NCBI RefSeq assembly: GCF_033568475.1
Contig: NC_133123.1
Span: 63,123,522-63,187,521 of the forward strand
Length of the DNA: 64,000 nt
Direction of reading: 5' to 3'
Origin: Henckelia pumila
Taxonomy: Eukaryota; Streptophyta; Magnoliopsida; Lamiales; Gesneriaceae
Shown here one piece after another: positions 11,601 to 22,530 of the stretch (position 1 is its first letter; each line of letters opens with the position of its first letter). The position numbers and the translations under genes were made by a program. The notes below the pieces were generated by a model that made no database searches, had not been told where the DNA came from, and worked only from the letters and a program-made list of their open reading frames with translations.

Positions 11601-12677
11601 CTACCCCGGATTATATGTATTTGAATACGGGTCAAACCTGGGGCGATTTTGGCTTCCCACATGATTCACTGGTGCCTCATCCTGCACATAAAAAGGATTA
11701 CCAATTTGACAATCTTTAGTGAAATGCTCACCTTGGCACCTATCGCAGAACACCTCCTGAATATGCATCGCAGAATTTCCTAAGCTCAATCCATCAATCT
11801 TCTTATTCATAGCCTCCAGTTGTGCTGTCATCGAAGTGAATGCATCCACTTGATGAATTCCTGCTGATTTTTGCATCATGCTCCTCTCAGATTGAGGTTG
11901 ATAGCTACTAGAGGCCATTTCCTCAAACAGTTCATAACCATCTTCCGGCGATTTTCGCAAAAGATTCCCACCTGCAGCTGCATCCAACATAGTACGATTT
12001 GCAGATAGTAAACCATAATAGAAAGTTTGTACCACAAGCCAATCAGGCAACTGATGATGTGGGCATCGCCTTAGCATATCTTTGTAGCGCTCCCATACTT
12101 CATACAACGACTCTTGTTCCCCTTGAGCAAACATAGTGATGTCGGTTCTCAGCTTCATGGACTTCGAGGGAGGAAAGTACTTAGTAAGGAACGCTTTAGC
12201 CAAATCTCCCCATGTTATGATAGAACCTGCAGGTAAACTATTCAACCACGATTTAGCTTTGTCTCTTAATGAAAAAGGAAATAAACGTAGATGAATAGCG
12301 TCATCAAAAACTTCCTGTTGTTTGAAAGTATCACAGATTTCCAAGAAGTTTTCAATATGAGCATTAGGATCATCAATGATAGATCCACCGAATTGGACTG
12401 TGTTCTGGATCATCTGGATGATTGCTGGCTTTATCTCATACTGATTTGCTATCATTGTTGGTCTAACGATACTCGGTCGAACATCCTCAATAGTTGGTAT
12501 ACCACAATCCATCATGGATCTATACACAGGTGGATTATTAGCTTCGCCATCACCGTTATTGATGCGTGGTAGTTCGTTTTCTGCCATCTCAGCTCGTTGT
12601 TGTCTTCGTCTCTTTCGAAAGGTTCTCTCGATTTCTGGATCAAAGGGTACAAGTTCTGAGCGCAAGGATGGTAGCAT
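11601..12677 (-). pseudogene. gag: Athila-like gag
   Basis: The structural protein of the element. It starts at an ATG (12675-12677) as MLPSLRSELVPFDPEIERTF, about 100 bases past the primer site. The retrotransposon gag core is clear: LRLFPFSLRDKAKSWLNSLP, TKYFPPSKSMKLRTDI, YEVWERYKDMLRRCPHH, QTFYYGLLSANRTMLD and AAGGNLL. A CxxC-type finger follows (FCDRCQGEHFTKDCQIGNPF). The frame ends at a TAG (11601-11603) where homologues usually have Trp in NPGWR, so a single G-to-A change likely separated gag from pol. Confidence 0.88.
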
Positions 12678-12775
12678 GCACCACTAGAAAATCCTGAAAA
12701 GGTAAAATGGATAATTCGTGAGAATATGAAGTGAAATTAAAGAAGATATCTAAGCAAAAAATTGTAAATCAAAAG

Positions 12776-12793
12776 TCCCCGGCAACGGCGCCA
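12776..12793 (-). other. Primer-binding site of the Athila-like element
   Basis: On the minus strand this reads TGGCGCCGTTGCCGGGGA, the site complementary to the 3' end of tRNA-Asp used by Athila/Tat elements. It lies 6 bases inside the LTR at 12800, which confirms that this LTR is the 5' LTR of the minus arm. Confidence 0.85.
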
Positions 12794-12799
12794 AAAACT

Positions 12800-14112
12800 A
12801 GATCGAGCTTTACTTGCACTATGAATCTCAGAAAATAATTGTATCTTGCAAGCTCGAGATAATCGCAAGTGCACGATGCAAATTATAATATAATATGTGA
12901 ATATGAGTATCGTCCACAGGGAGTAGTGCACAACTTCTACCTAAATACTAATCCTTATTTCACTTTTACGAAAAATGAGTATTGTTTTTATTAACTACTT
13001 AATGACAAGAGAATTAACAAACTCAGAAATAAATAAAAATCTAGAATTGAATCAATCTTAGTGAATTAAATTCAAATGATGGAGATAATGTTGAGATTGT
13101 CGGGTCACCTTCCCCTAGTCGACTCTGAAAATTGCTTCCAACAACCAATTCACGTTTTTGACAAGATTCCCTAATTCATTAACATACTCTTTCAAGTTAT
13201 GCTAAACTAATTGATGCTATGAAATAATCAAATGTCTTCAATTATTTATCATAGATGATTGCATTCACAACTTGTGGAATCCCTTAGCTTTCGACCTACT
13301 GGACTATCACTATCAACATGTACCCAATTTCATATGTCTATGTAAATTGTAGATCCATGAATCATGCTATTTGTTCCTATCATGAAATTTTCTTTCGAAA
13401 TAAAACATGATATATAAATATTGAGAGAGTTAGCTACGCTCCAACAATGCAAAACAAATCAATAGCATAATTAAACATTCATTAGAAGTCAAAAACCAAT
13501 ATTCGTGAGTCGACAACAGGGGTCGGATCCCCTAAATCTCAACACAAGAGGTTTAGCTACAAATAAAACTCATAACTAACATCAAAATGTTTTCTTCAAA
13601 ACAAAAATAACAGAAAAGAATTTAAGAAGAAGAGGAGAAATTTTTTCACGATTGTTCTTCACTCCTCCCGCTCCGTTTCTCTAGTTTCTGATATCTCAAC
13701 TGCCCAGAGATGTGCAAAAAAGATCCCCTTAAATTCTAAAAATCAATCCCTATTTATCTTCAAGAGTCCTTGCTTTGAAATTTTTCTTTTTTTACTCAAC
13801 GACCTGCGCCATGGCCTAAGAATGTCACGCCATAGCGTGAAAAGTTCTGTTTTCTTTTTTCATAATCCACGGTTTACGCCATGGCGCAGGATATGGCAGG
13901 CTATAGCGTGAAAATCTCTGCCTTCAGCTTTAACACCGCACTTTTCGAGCTCCGTCTTCCGTCTTATTCCTACAAAACAACTTAAACGCATGAGTGCATA
14001 ATATAAATCTTGAAAACTCGAATTTTAAACGGAAACACGAAACAAACCATAAATCACATGGTCAATGGAACCCAAAATAATCTAACTTAGCATGAATTTT
14101 TGGGTTCTATCA
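12800..14112 (-). repeat. LTR of Athila-like composite, minus orientation (5' LTR of that arm)
   Basis: Read on the minus strand it begins TGATAGAACCCAAAAATTC at 14112 and ends GCTCGATCT at 12800. It is 1313 bp and is the inverted partner of 6419-7804. Its palindrome array (CACGCCATAGCGTGA and related, 13800-13915) is shorter by one repeat block than in the plus LTR. The last base of the LTR is mutated (TCT instead of TCA). Confidence 0.85.
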
Positions 14113-15070
14113 GAGATCCACGAAGGGTGCTGTGGAAATCACTTAGACAGTATAGCCTTAGTCAGAAAAGCCCTTCTAGCTGGTTTATTCTGGCCCACTA
14201 TGCAAAAAGTGGCGTTCGCCCTAATCTACACATGCTATAATTACCAAAGGCCTGCCAATTTACAATTGAGCCTGGCGGAATTCATGAAGGTGGTCATGGA
14301 TGCTTGCCCTTTCGACCAATGGGGAATGGATATTGTCGGAACATTATCTATCAGCACGGGACAAAGAAATTTTCTACTGGTGGCAGTTGACTATTTTTCT
14401 AAGTGGGTGGAGGCAAAGCCCCTAGCCAAGATCATAGAAAGAAAAGTGTTGAGTTTCTTATGGAAGAACATTGTGTGTAGGTTTGGGATTCCACGTCGCT
14501 TGATATCAGACAATGAGAGACAATTTTGTGGATCCAAAGTCCGAGCCTGGTGCGAGGAAATGAAAATTGAACAGGTATTTACATCTGTCGCTTACCCACA
14601 AGGGAATGGCCAGGTGGAAGTCACCAATATAACAATAGTACAAGCACTCAAACCACGTCTGGATACTGCAAAAGGAAAGTGGGTGGACGAGCTTTCATAT
14701 GTAATTTGGTATATAAGACCACTACTAGGTCCGGGTCGGGGGAGACCCCTTACAACATGGTGTATGGAACGGAATCAGTCCTTCCAGCTGAAATAGGGCA
14801 AGAGAGTGCGCGGATAATAGCATATGGAGAAAACAACAAAGAATTAAGGGCAATGGATTTGGACTTGGTGGAGGAAAGTAGAGTCCGAGAAGCAGTAAGA
14901 ATGGCAGCATACCAAAAAATAATGACCCGAGTTTAAAAAAAAAGAGTTCATCCCAAGATTTTTCAAGAAGAGGATTTGTTTATGAGGAAAATCCAGCACC
15001 ATGGAGAAAGGGAGAAGCTGGATGCTAAGTACGAAGGACTCTTCAAAGTTACTTCTCGAACAATAATTTT
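14113..15070 (+). pseudogene. Tat-type integrase, continuing from 1741
   Basis: It starts EIHEGCCGNHLDSIALVRKA, the HHCC finger that continues the frame broken at 1741. The second half of the finger is degraded (CYNYQRPANL, one Cys lost). The DDE core follows: QWGMDIVGTLSI, ISDNERQFCG and the YPQGNGQVEVTNITI stretch. A frameshift near 14740 moves the C-terminal part (ETPYNMVYGTESVLPAEIG) into another frame. Remnants of EDLFMRKIQH and KYEGLFKV run to about 15060. It is not functional. Confidence 0.85.
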
Positions 15071-15137
15071 GTTGTTATCCAAATTATTGGTTATCTTTCT
15101 AAATTATTAATAAAATAGACCCGTTCCGGTCACATAT

Positions 15138-15331
15138 GCCTCCATCAAAAGCCCGACCAGTTTGGCAATGTGTAAGCCCACGCTACTCGTGGCCTCCATC
15201 AAAAGCCCAACCTTTTCGAAAATGTGTAAGCCCACGCCAGTCGTGGCCTCCATCAAAAACCTGACCCGTTCGGCAATGTTTAAGCCCACCTCCATCAAAA
15301 GCCCGACCAGTTTGGCAATGTGTAAGCCCAC
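15138..15331 (+). repeat. 54-bp tandem repeats in Tat 3' region, first block
   Basis: Monomers begin GCCTCCATCAAAAGCC at 15138, 15192 and 15246, exactly 54 bp apart, then a shortened copy starts near 15288. Each contains CCACG-N5-CGTGG or a variant, a small inverted repeat. The block is cut at 15331 by the LTR element 15332-24170 and resumes at 24171. Tandem repeats between pol and 3' LTR are known in Tat/Ogre elements. Confidence 0.85.
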
Positions 15332-16949
15332 TGTAGTGACCCGTACCTGGAATTAACGATTAATGAGTAATTAATCATGTAATCATGTTTAGATTAAGTA
15401 AAACATGGTTAAGAAATTCCAAATGGATTAACGGAGTCCGAAAATGGATTGAGAACACTCGAAAATGATCGGGATGATTCCGAGTCTTAGACAGGATCGA
15501 AGGCTCCAAACTTGAGTTTGGGTGATCCGAAGTGTCAAAGTTCGGAGGGCCTGAGGTTGTTCGAGAGGGTGAAGTTCAGACGATCCGAAGAGGGATCGAA
15601 CAGCCCGATCTCCATCAGATAAGATAAGACAAGGAAATTGTGTGATTGGACAAAAATAGAGTTCGGACGATCCGAAGTGATGGATCGGACGGTCCGAACA
15701 GTGCCTCGGCCAGGGTGTCCGAAGGAGTGAATTCATGAATGACGTAATATCGGGATCGGATGATCCGAAGTCCCGATCGGACGGTCCGAAGTGCTATCAG
15801 GTGACACTTGTCATGCATGCAGAGTTCGGACGGTCCGCATGTGTTCTATAAATATGAGGTCCGAGCTCCTCATTCGTGCAAATTCAGAATTCCTCTCCTT
15901 CGCCCACGTGGCTCTATTTTAGGGCTTTGGGCACTCTTATTTTAGAGTTGGAGTAGGAAATATACTTTAGTATAGTCAGACAGTGTCTGACATAGTAGCG
16001 GAGCAGTGCTCGTGTAGCGGATCCGTGCTCGAGGCTGTGAAGCTGCAGCAGGGGTGTGCCCCTAATTGCGGGATAATGGTCATCAGCGGGCTAAAGACGG
16101 ACGCAGGTATAGCTATGGTCTCCTTAAATTATTTAGGAGCATACAATAGCTTAGTTAAGGCTTTTGGAACTTAATGAATGATGCATGAGTATTTGCATTG
16201 TAGAGTTGATGATAGGCTTGGAACCTAGAGTGAGACTGCTAGGACTGCCTGTAGTAAGGCACGTAAGTACTGACTGATATGCCCAGCATTATATATATTG
16301 TATGTGTTGTGAGTATGTGCTATATGTTTTACCATCTCTTACAGCTTTAGCACATGCATTTTTTTACGGTAGACTGCATCTGGTATGATGTGAGTCATGA
16401 CAGTTTCCATCAGTGAGGCGTTACTTCCTGTGGACTCGTGTCTGGGGACGTTCAGCCCCTGGTTTTGCTATCACTAGGAGCGACCACGAAGGTGGAGTAG
16501 ACTCTATAGTTGATAGGTGAATATAGGAGCGGCACCACGGACTTGCCATCCGATATTGCCCTGTATATTCATGGAGTCTCTAAGTACTGCTTTACCCTCA
16601 TTTTAAATACACTTATAAGCTGCATATATTTTATATATCATTTCTTCCGTATTGATTTTAGAGCTCACGTCCAGTATTTTCTGTATGTTTGGACACCCCA
16701 TTCGATGGGACAGGTGTAGGTGTAGGATTGAGCACCCGGAATCTGGAGAGGCCAGCGACCTTGAAGACAACAGGATTAGCTGTAGGTTTTATTTAAGATA
16801 ATTTGATTGAGTTGTACAATCGAATTTGTTTAACCGGTTTTATTCTGTCGGTCTGCTTTTATTTAAGTCTTCCGCAGTGATTTATTTAATGCATGCTTAA
16901 TTATGCTCTAAACTCTGATTAGATAGTGGATCCGGGTTGGGTCTCTACA
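15332..16949 (+). repeat. 5' LTR of LARD-like element
   Basis: 1618 bp. U3 carries an array of near-palindromes of the form TTCGGACGGTCCGAA at about 15575, 15661, 15683, 15753, 15774 and 15824. A TATA box (TATAAATA) follows at 15847-15854. The LTR ends at ACA just before the primer site. Confidence 0.88.
15847..15854 (+). promoter_or_regulatory. TATA box of LARD-like 5' LTR
   Basis: TATAAATA lies a few bases downstream of the last TTCGGACGGTCCG motif. The 3' LTR has the same box at 23067-23074, in the same position relative to its motif array. This identifies the upstream array as U3 promoter sequence. Confidence 0.7.
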
Positions 16950-16954
16950 TTTAT

Positions 16955-16966
16955 TGGTATCAGAGC
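16955..16966 (+). other. Primer-binding site, initiator tRNA-Met type
   Basis: TGGTATCAGAGC begins 5 bases after the LTR end. It is the usual primer complement of many Copia and chromovirus elements. Confidence 0.85.
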
Positions 16967-19900
16967 GGCATGCAAAGAGACTTGAGATATAGTACTGAGA
17001 CTTTGGATTATCCTTGTAGGATTGGTGAGACCTAACGAAGGATGATTTGATTCTTCATTTCCAAGGTTTGCGGCAGAAGTCTTTACTATAAGGAATGCAA
17101 CAGTGATGAGAACACCAGTAGTAGCATATCGATGGATAGGTTGACTGCTGTGGGCGGTTTATCATTCGATGCATTGGAATGCTGATCGAAGAACATATGG
17201 ATTCCAGCCAGGGAAGCCTAGAAGAGGAGAACGAGTATATCGCGTCAGATACCTCTGAGGACTTTTTGGAATGAATGGTTTGTAATAACCCATGTGGTTC
17301 CAGTCCGAAGAGATTCTCCACTCGTAGTTGGAGAGATTGTCATAAAGACCTTCACCAGGGATTGCCTCAAGTGGCTATGGTATGACTGGTTTTGAAGGTA
17401 AGGTATTTAAACTCATGCAAAACATGGTTTTTCCGGTATGCATGTATCAATGCTTTTGGTAGGCGCATGGGAAACTTCATGTTCAAAAGCATGATATGAA
17501 TACAAGAAGAACGCTGATGGTAGATCGTGAGCAGAAGAGGTCAACTGACAGGCATTGATGCAGAACATAGTTGGTTAGCCAGCACGGATCATTTCTCCGG
17601 ATGTCTTTGCAGGAGTATGGGTAGAGAGATTTGGTCAGGAGTATGCTAGCATTGATGCGTGTGTTGATTAGAAGCTTCATGCTCAAAAAATGAAGACTAG
17701 TACGATGATTTTAAAATACTGTATTGTTGTAGTGTAAACAATATTTCAGTTGTAATGAATCATCATACTTTGGTTGTATCATTTCAAGTTAATGGTTGTA
17801 CATTTTCATTTGTATTTTTAATACTAAATGTATTACATGAGATTGTAATAAAAAAATTGTACATAACTTGAAGTAATGATACATGTATTATTTATCCAGC
17901 AATTATGAATGATTTCAAGTGATTTTGCTAAGATTGGCATTGTTTTAGTTGATTAGTGTTCAACTATTGTAGCTCATGGGTTTTGAGTAAGCCATATGTA
18001 ACTGTTTGACTTGTGGTTAATCTAGGTGTTTTCCTAGGATTGACCTAGTTAGTCAGCATGCTGAGTTAGTGCCAGTGATGAGGTTATTCATATAGAGGCA
18101 TGGGACATGAGTTTTTTTCTAAGTTGTTTCCTTAGAACATTAGTCTGTTAACCTTCGTAGGTTGAGACTTGTGATGATGGGTTTTTCATCAAGATGTCAG
18201 GTCTAGTATATGCCGAGAGTTGTGGATTATGACCATGACTAGACATGATGGGACGCGACCCTATGCTAGTGTTACTCTTGGAGTCTTTGTACTTTAGAGG
18301 TTGCTTGGAAGCCTTTGTGCTTCAGGGGATGACGGTGGAAAGACTACTTAGTCTAGAGTTTTGGTAACAGTCACAACAGGGTATGACCGTGGTTTGGATA
18401 TCGAGCTTGATATCAGTGGGTTTAAGGTATCGTCTGATTCTGTCAGAGATAGTAGGTTGATTTTTCTGCTGTGAGAACCAGTCTTGGAGGGATTTTCTTG
18501 ACAAGTGTGTACTTTGAGACCTAGTAGATACTGCTAGATGGATCGATCCAGTCGGTAGACGGATCTCTACCAGTGATGACTAGGGATTGTCATTAGAGTT
18601 ATTATTAGGGTTTCCTTGTGATAAGATTTATCCGAGATACTGGATGGGATGATGTTTCGAGACTTTGACTCGAATAGGCGAATTGCACCGTGATGATTGA
18701 TTTTATCATTAATGGATTATATCAGATGTTAAGGATTGTACATAACTATTTGAGATGCAAGGAAAGCATGGCCTATACCCGTGAAGCCTTGGTGGTTGTC
18801 CAGGTGGGTTATCGTGGTAAGCTACCTCAGTCTTGAATTGTTGCACAATCTTAACGAGGGATATAATCAGGAGCGTGTCCGGAGATTTTGGGAATCTTTG
18901 GGATTATTTAGGTATAATTTTGGACTTGATTAGCCATGGTATTCAATGTGAATGAATGAGGCAATGGATATTGAGTTCAGTGATTGTGCTAAGTATTGTC
19001 TGATGTTTCCAAAAATAAGTGTAGGATTTTTCGTGAGATGAAAATGATCTAGGTTGATAGATCACGAGCATTTTTTGGGTTTAGTTCGCCTTAATATCCG
19101 ATTCCAGTGTATGAGGAAGCTATCAGTAGTAAGTAGGGCTGGAAAAAAAACACAAAAATCTCGACCCTTCCCGATTCCCATCTCGAGCCCAACCCAAAAA
19201 TTTCCCGACCCGAAATGTCGAGATTTCTCCCATTCTGATCAGTATCGGGAGAAGGATCGGGAAAATAATTTTCACCCAACGGAAATCCTGACCCGACCCG
19301 ACTCTATTAATAATATTATTTTTTATATTAATAATTTTATTTTTAATTTTTTTTAGTCAAATTAGGGTAAATCTTCAGCTTTTCATATACCTTACCGCCG
19401 CCTTCAAAAGAATGAATGGGAAAATCTCACGCTTTCATGTTTTTCTGCTGCAACTTTTTATTAAGATCCCTTAAGGTAAGAACAAATTCAGAATTTGAAT
19501 CCTCAACTGTAACTTCATCTTATTATTCAAGCACTTCTCGTTCTCAAGCTCTTGCTTGACATTTTCATTACGTCCACTGAAAAGAAATACATCTCTGTAT
19601 TATTTAACAAGCAAAACACTATAGAGCTGTCTTTATCCTGATTTTTCTTTTAGGTTGGGGAAGGAAATGACACCTTTTTTTTAATTAAAAAAACTTCTTG
19701 CTGATTATCTAAAATCATGTTCTCAATATTGTAGAATTCAAATTCCCAGAGTCTATTGTTGATTCGTATCATCTCCATTATCAAAATTCTTGTACTCCGA
19801 TTCACAAGTTTGGGGGGGTTGTCCATGAGTTGGAGATTCGGACAAAATGTTCCAGATTTCTTAGTATGCTTGACTTCCCTGTAGCATTTACAAATTGACA

Positions 19901-22517
19901 ATTTTTAATGATCTAGTTACTTGCTTTAGGTTTGTGATATACTTGAGGAGAAGCCATTGATGTCTAGGAGTGAAAATGATGCGGGTGAGCCTCCTTGGGT
20001 GGCTTCTTCATGGTTGCGACATTTTGCTTTAAGTGCATCCATGATCCATCTTCTCTAACCCAAGGAAAGAAAGGATATGGTTCTGTGGAAAAATGTATGA
20101 ATATTTTTTGGGTTAACTATGGGTTTGATTTCTCCTAATATATAGCTCTTTTCGTACATAAAATGGTTCATCTTCAACATTTTACATTTTGATGAGGACT
20201 TGGGTTGTTGACATTCTGCTTTAAGTGCATTCATGATCCATCTCTTGTTTAAGGTAAGCCATCTGCTCAGATATTTTTTGTCTTTTCTTGCTCTCCTTGA
20301 TGATTTGCTACCCAAGGGACTGTGCTTCCATTTCGGCAACTTCTGCCTTTCTTTGATGGGGACTTGATTTTTTAGACTACATCTTCATTATATATACTCA
20401 TGTGCGTACCAATCATGTATTATTTTTTTCGTTTTTTATTGGAAATTATGATTAAAACCTTGGGAATATAGTTTTAGATTTTGGCATATGTATTCAAATT
20501 TTGGTTTTGAATACATTAGATTTTGTTAAAATTTACACATTTAGATTCAAAATTATATATATATATATATAATTTTTGTGTTGGAGCTTGACAACATCTA
20601 CGTCAAAGTACGACTTTTATTTGGGATATAGCTTCCCGACCCAACGGGATTCCGAACATTCGGGTCCCGACATTTTCGGGTGCGGGATCGGGAGAAAAAA
20701 AAATATCTCAATTCTTATCGGGACGAGAATCGGGTAAGGGGGTTACGGGACGGGTCCCAACCCGATCCCACCCCTAGTAGTAAGGCACGAGATGGTGTCA
20801 ATAGACTACTAATAGCTATTGTGTGGTTATCAGGGTATAGGTGTGTTGAACCAGAATGATTTGGGTATTCCAAGTGTGGGGAATAGCAAAATTTTGGCAG
20901 CCGAGTCAAGAGTATTGATCGAGCCACATAGGTGTTGAGGATCAGTGGTAGTCCGATTTGAGTTTTACTGTCGAGCTAAGTGTGAGCCACAATAGAATTG
21001 ACGGGGTCGATTAGTTGAGCCCAATTTGTGAAGATCAGGGCGTAGCAATTAAGAAATACTTGGGATAGTATTTTGTCGTGTAATGCTTAATGGGATTTGT
21101 ACTTGGTACGATCTCAGAGCATTCGGAGATTTGGGTAATTTAGAATCTTTAAAGATTACCAGAAATGGATCTTTTGGGATGGCTGTAATCGGGGACGATT
21201 GCAATTGGACTTGTATGATCAAGTTAGGCGATAACTTGACAGTAGAGACAAGCAAGGGAGTAGGTAGTTTCCCAGGATAGTGTCTGTTGCTAAGGAGAAA
21301 CTGATATTGATTCCAGCAATTGCTTAGTGATAGTAATCGCATACTCGGGTTGAGTAACGGAAGGGATAAAGTTTCTGCTTCATGTAAGAGTTTTCCAACA
21401 ACAAGAGTGAAGGTTGTCAACCGAACATTTCGATGAAGTGTTCCTGTGATGACATCTAAGTATACCGTTGTGTTTGGGTCCGAAGAGTAGTTGGAAATGC
21501 TAATAGACATTAGCAAAGAGACATCAGTTGTCTGGTCATGAGATGTGACATTAGCTAGGATCTAGTTTCCGAGGTCTAGCAGGTTGTGTCACTAATCCTT
21601 CAGCGAGTGATGCACGATATCTCTTAGGTGACTGAGATAGTCAAGGATCGACTTAGTAGCCAACGAAGTTGCCTTTGGGATCGAAGACTTCGCAAGATTG
21701 GGACGGATCGAATTAGTTCTTTCCAGTCAGTGAGTCACATCCGTGCAGACTATTTGTCAAGGATATTGCATTTTAGCAATGGACAATGGTCGGGTGCATG
21801 ATAGGTAAATAGTGATGATGGTGTCATCAGAGACTCCGAGGCGAGTTGTACCAGGTGCAATGACTATCGAGTTTCGAGACGGAATAAGAAGTGTTTCCAT
21901 ATATCTATGCATTGTGGAATGTTCCAGTCGAGCATATTGGTGGCATCTTGCCTTAGTCTTGATGTGTGTACAGTGATTGCGAGTATGTATGACTATCAGG
22001 AGGATGTCCATTGATTGAATTTAAGGGAGAATTTTGTGACATGATTGTCATGTGATGAGAGTTCCTTCATGACACAGTGTTGGGATTGGTGTTTCCTGAC
22101 TAGATGTGTTGAGCACCAAGAGCTTTTGGAACCATTAGATGGTTAGATTTAAGTTAATGATTTGACGGATGTCGTAAGCCAGTCAGGTTATGACTTGGTC
22201 TTCGTCAGTCTAAGGTTTTCCTTGGGACGATGATCTCGATCAAGTGGGTGTTTGTATCCTTCATGATCAGTGAGATCGTGGTCAGAATGGAAGATGTATC
22301 AGTTTTGTGAAACATTAGTGCCAAGGAATTTGATTTTCGTATAGTAGCGTAGAAGCTTTCAGAATTCACTGAGGAGTTTGAGGAATGTTGAAAGTGGTTC
22401 AACGTTAACGAAACTTGTAAGAGTCTGAGTGTGTCAAAAGCTATTCGACCAAGCATTCATGTGAGGGTTTTAATACGTTATCGAGGTTCTACTCTAGATT
22501 TTAGGACGAAATCTTTT
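16967..22517 (+). other. Non-coding internal region of LARD-like element
   Basis: About 3.9 kb of G/T-rich sequence, excluding the hAT-like insertion at 19134-20776. Short ORFs on both strands (up to about 155 codons) show no gag, protease, RT or integrase motif. Nothing gene-like is supported here. Confidence 0.65.
19134..20776 (+). mobile_element. Non-autonomous hAT-like transposon
   Basis: It is bounded by an 8-bp duplication GTAGTAAG (19126-19133 and 20777-20784), as expected for hAT. Ends are TAGGGCTGGAAA on the left and, in reverse complement, TAGGGGTGGGATCGG on the right. Subterminal regions are rich in CGACCCG and CGGGTCG. No transposase is visible. Two internal segments (about 20012-20055 and 20206-20245) are copies of one sequence containing GCTTTAAGTGCATYCATGAT, and short coding-like stretches surround them. 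Confidence 0.8.
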
Positions 22518-22530
22518 AAGGGGGGAAAAA
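22518..22530 (+). other. Polypurine tract of LARD-like element
   Basis: AAGGGGGGAAAAA lies immediately before the 3' LTR start at 22531. It is the plus-strand primer site. Confidence 0.85.

Larger units (their letters stand above)
1742..14112. mobile_element. Rearranged Athila-like Ty3/Gypsy composite with inverted LTRs
   Basis: Two oppositely oriented pieces of one Athila-like family are joined inside one insertion. The plus-strand arm (1742-7804) runs from RNase H through integrase, a third ORF, 3' UTR and purine tract to an LTR. The minus-strand arm (14112 down to about 7824) runs from LTR and primer site through gag, protease, RT and RNase H into integrase, where it stops. RNase H to integrase is therefore present twice, in inverted orientation. 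The right end is a normal LTR terminus (CA at 14111-14112). The left end is internal pol sequence that happens to start TGCTAG, close to the LTR terminus TGATAG. A perfect GAGAT duplication flanks the whole. Tandem or independent insertions would not share one duplication, so integration of a rearranged cDNA is the simplest reading. Confidence 0.8.

Noticed and set aside
15107..15356. ORFs on both strands (GLLMEAT... and ASIKSPT...)
   Set aside because: Products of the 54-bp tandem repeat on each strand.
20715..20927. Small minus-strand ORF across the hAT right end
   Set aside because: It crosses the transposon boundary at 20776 and has no domain.
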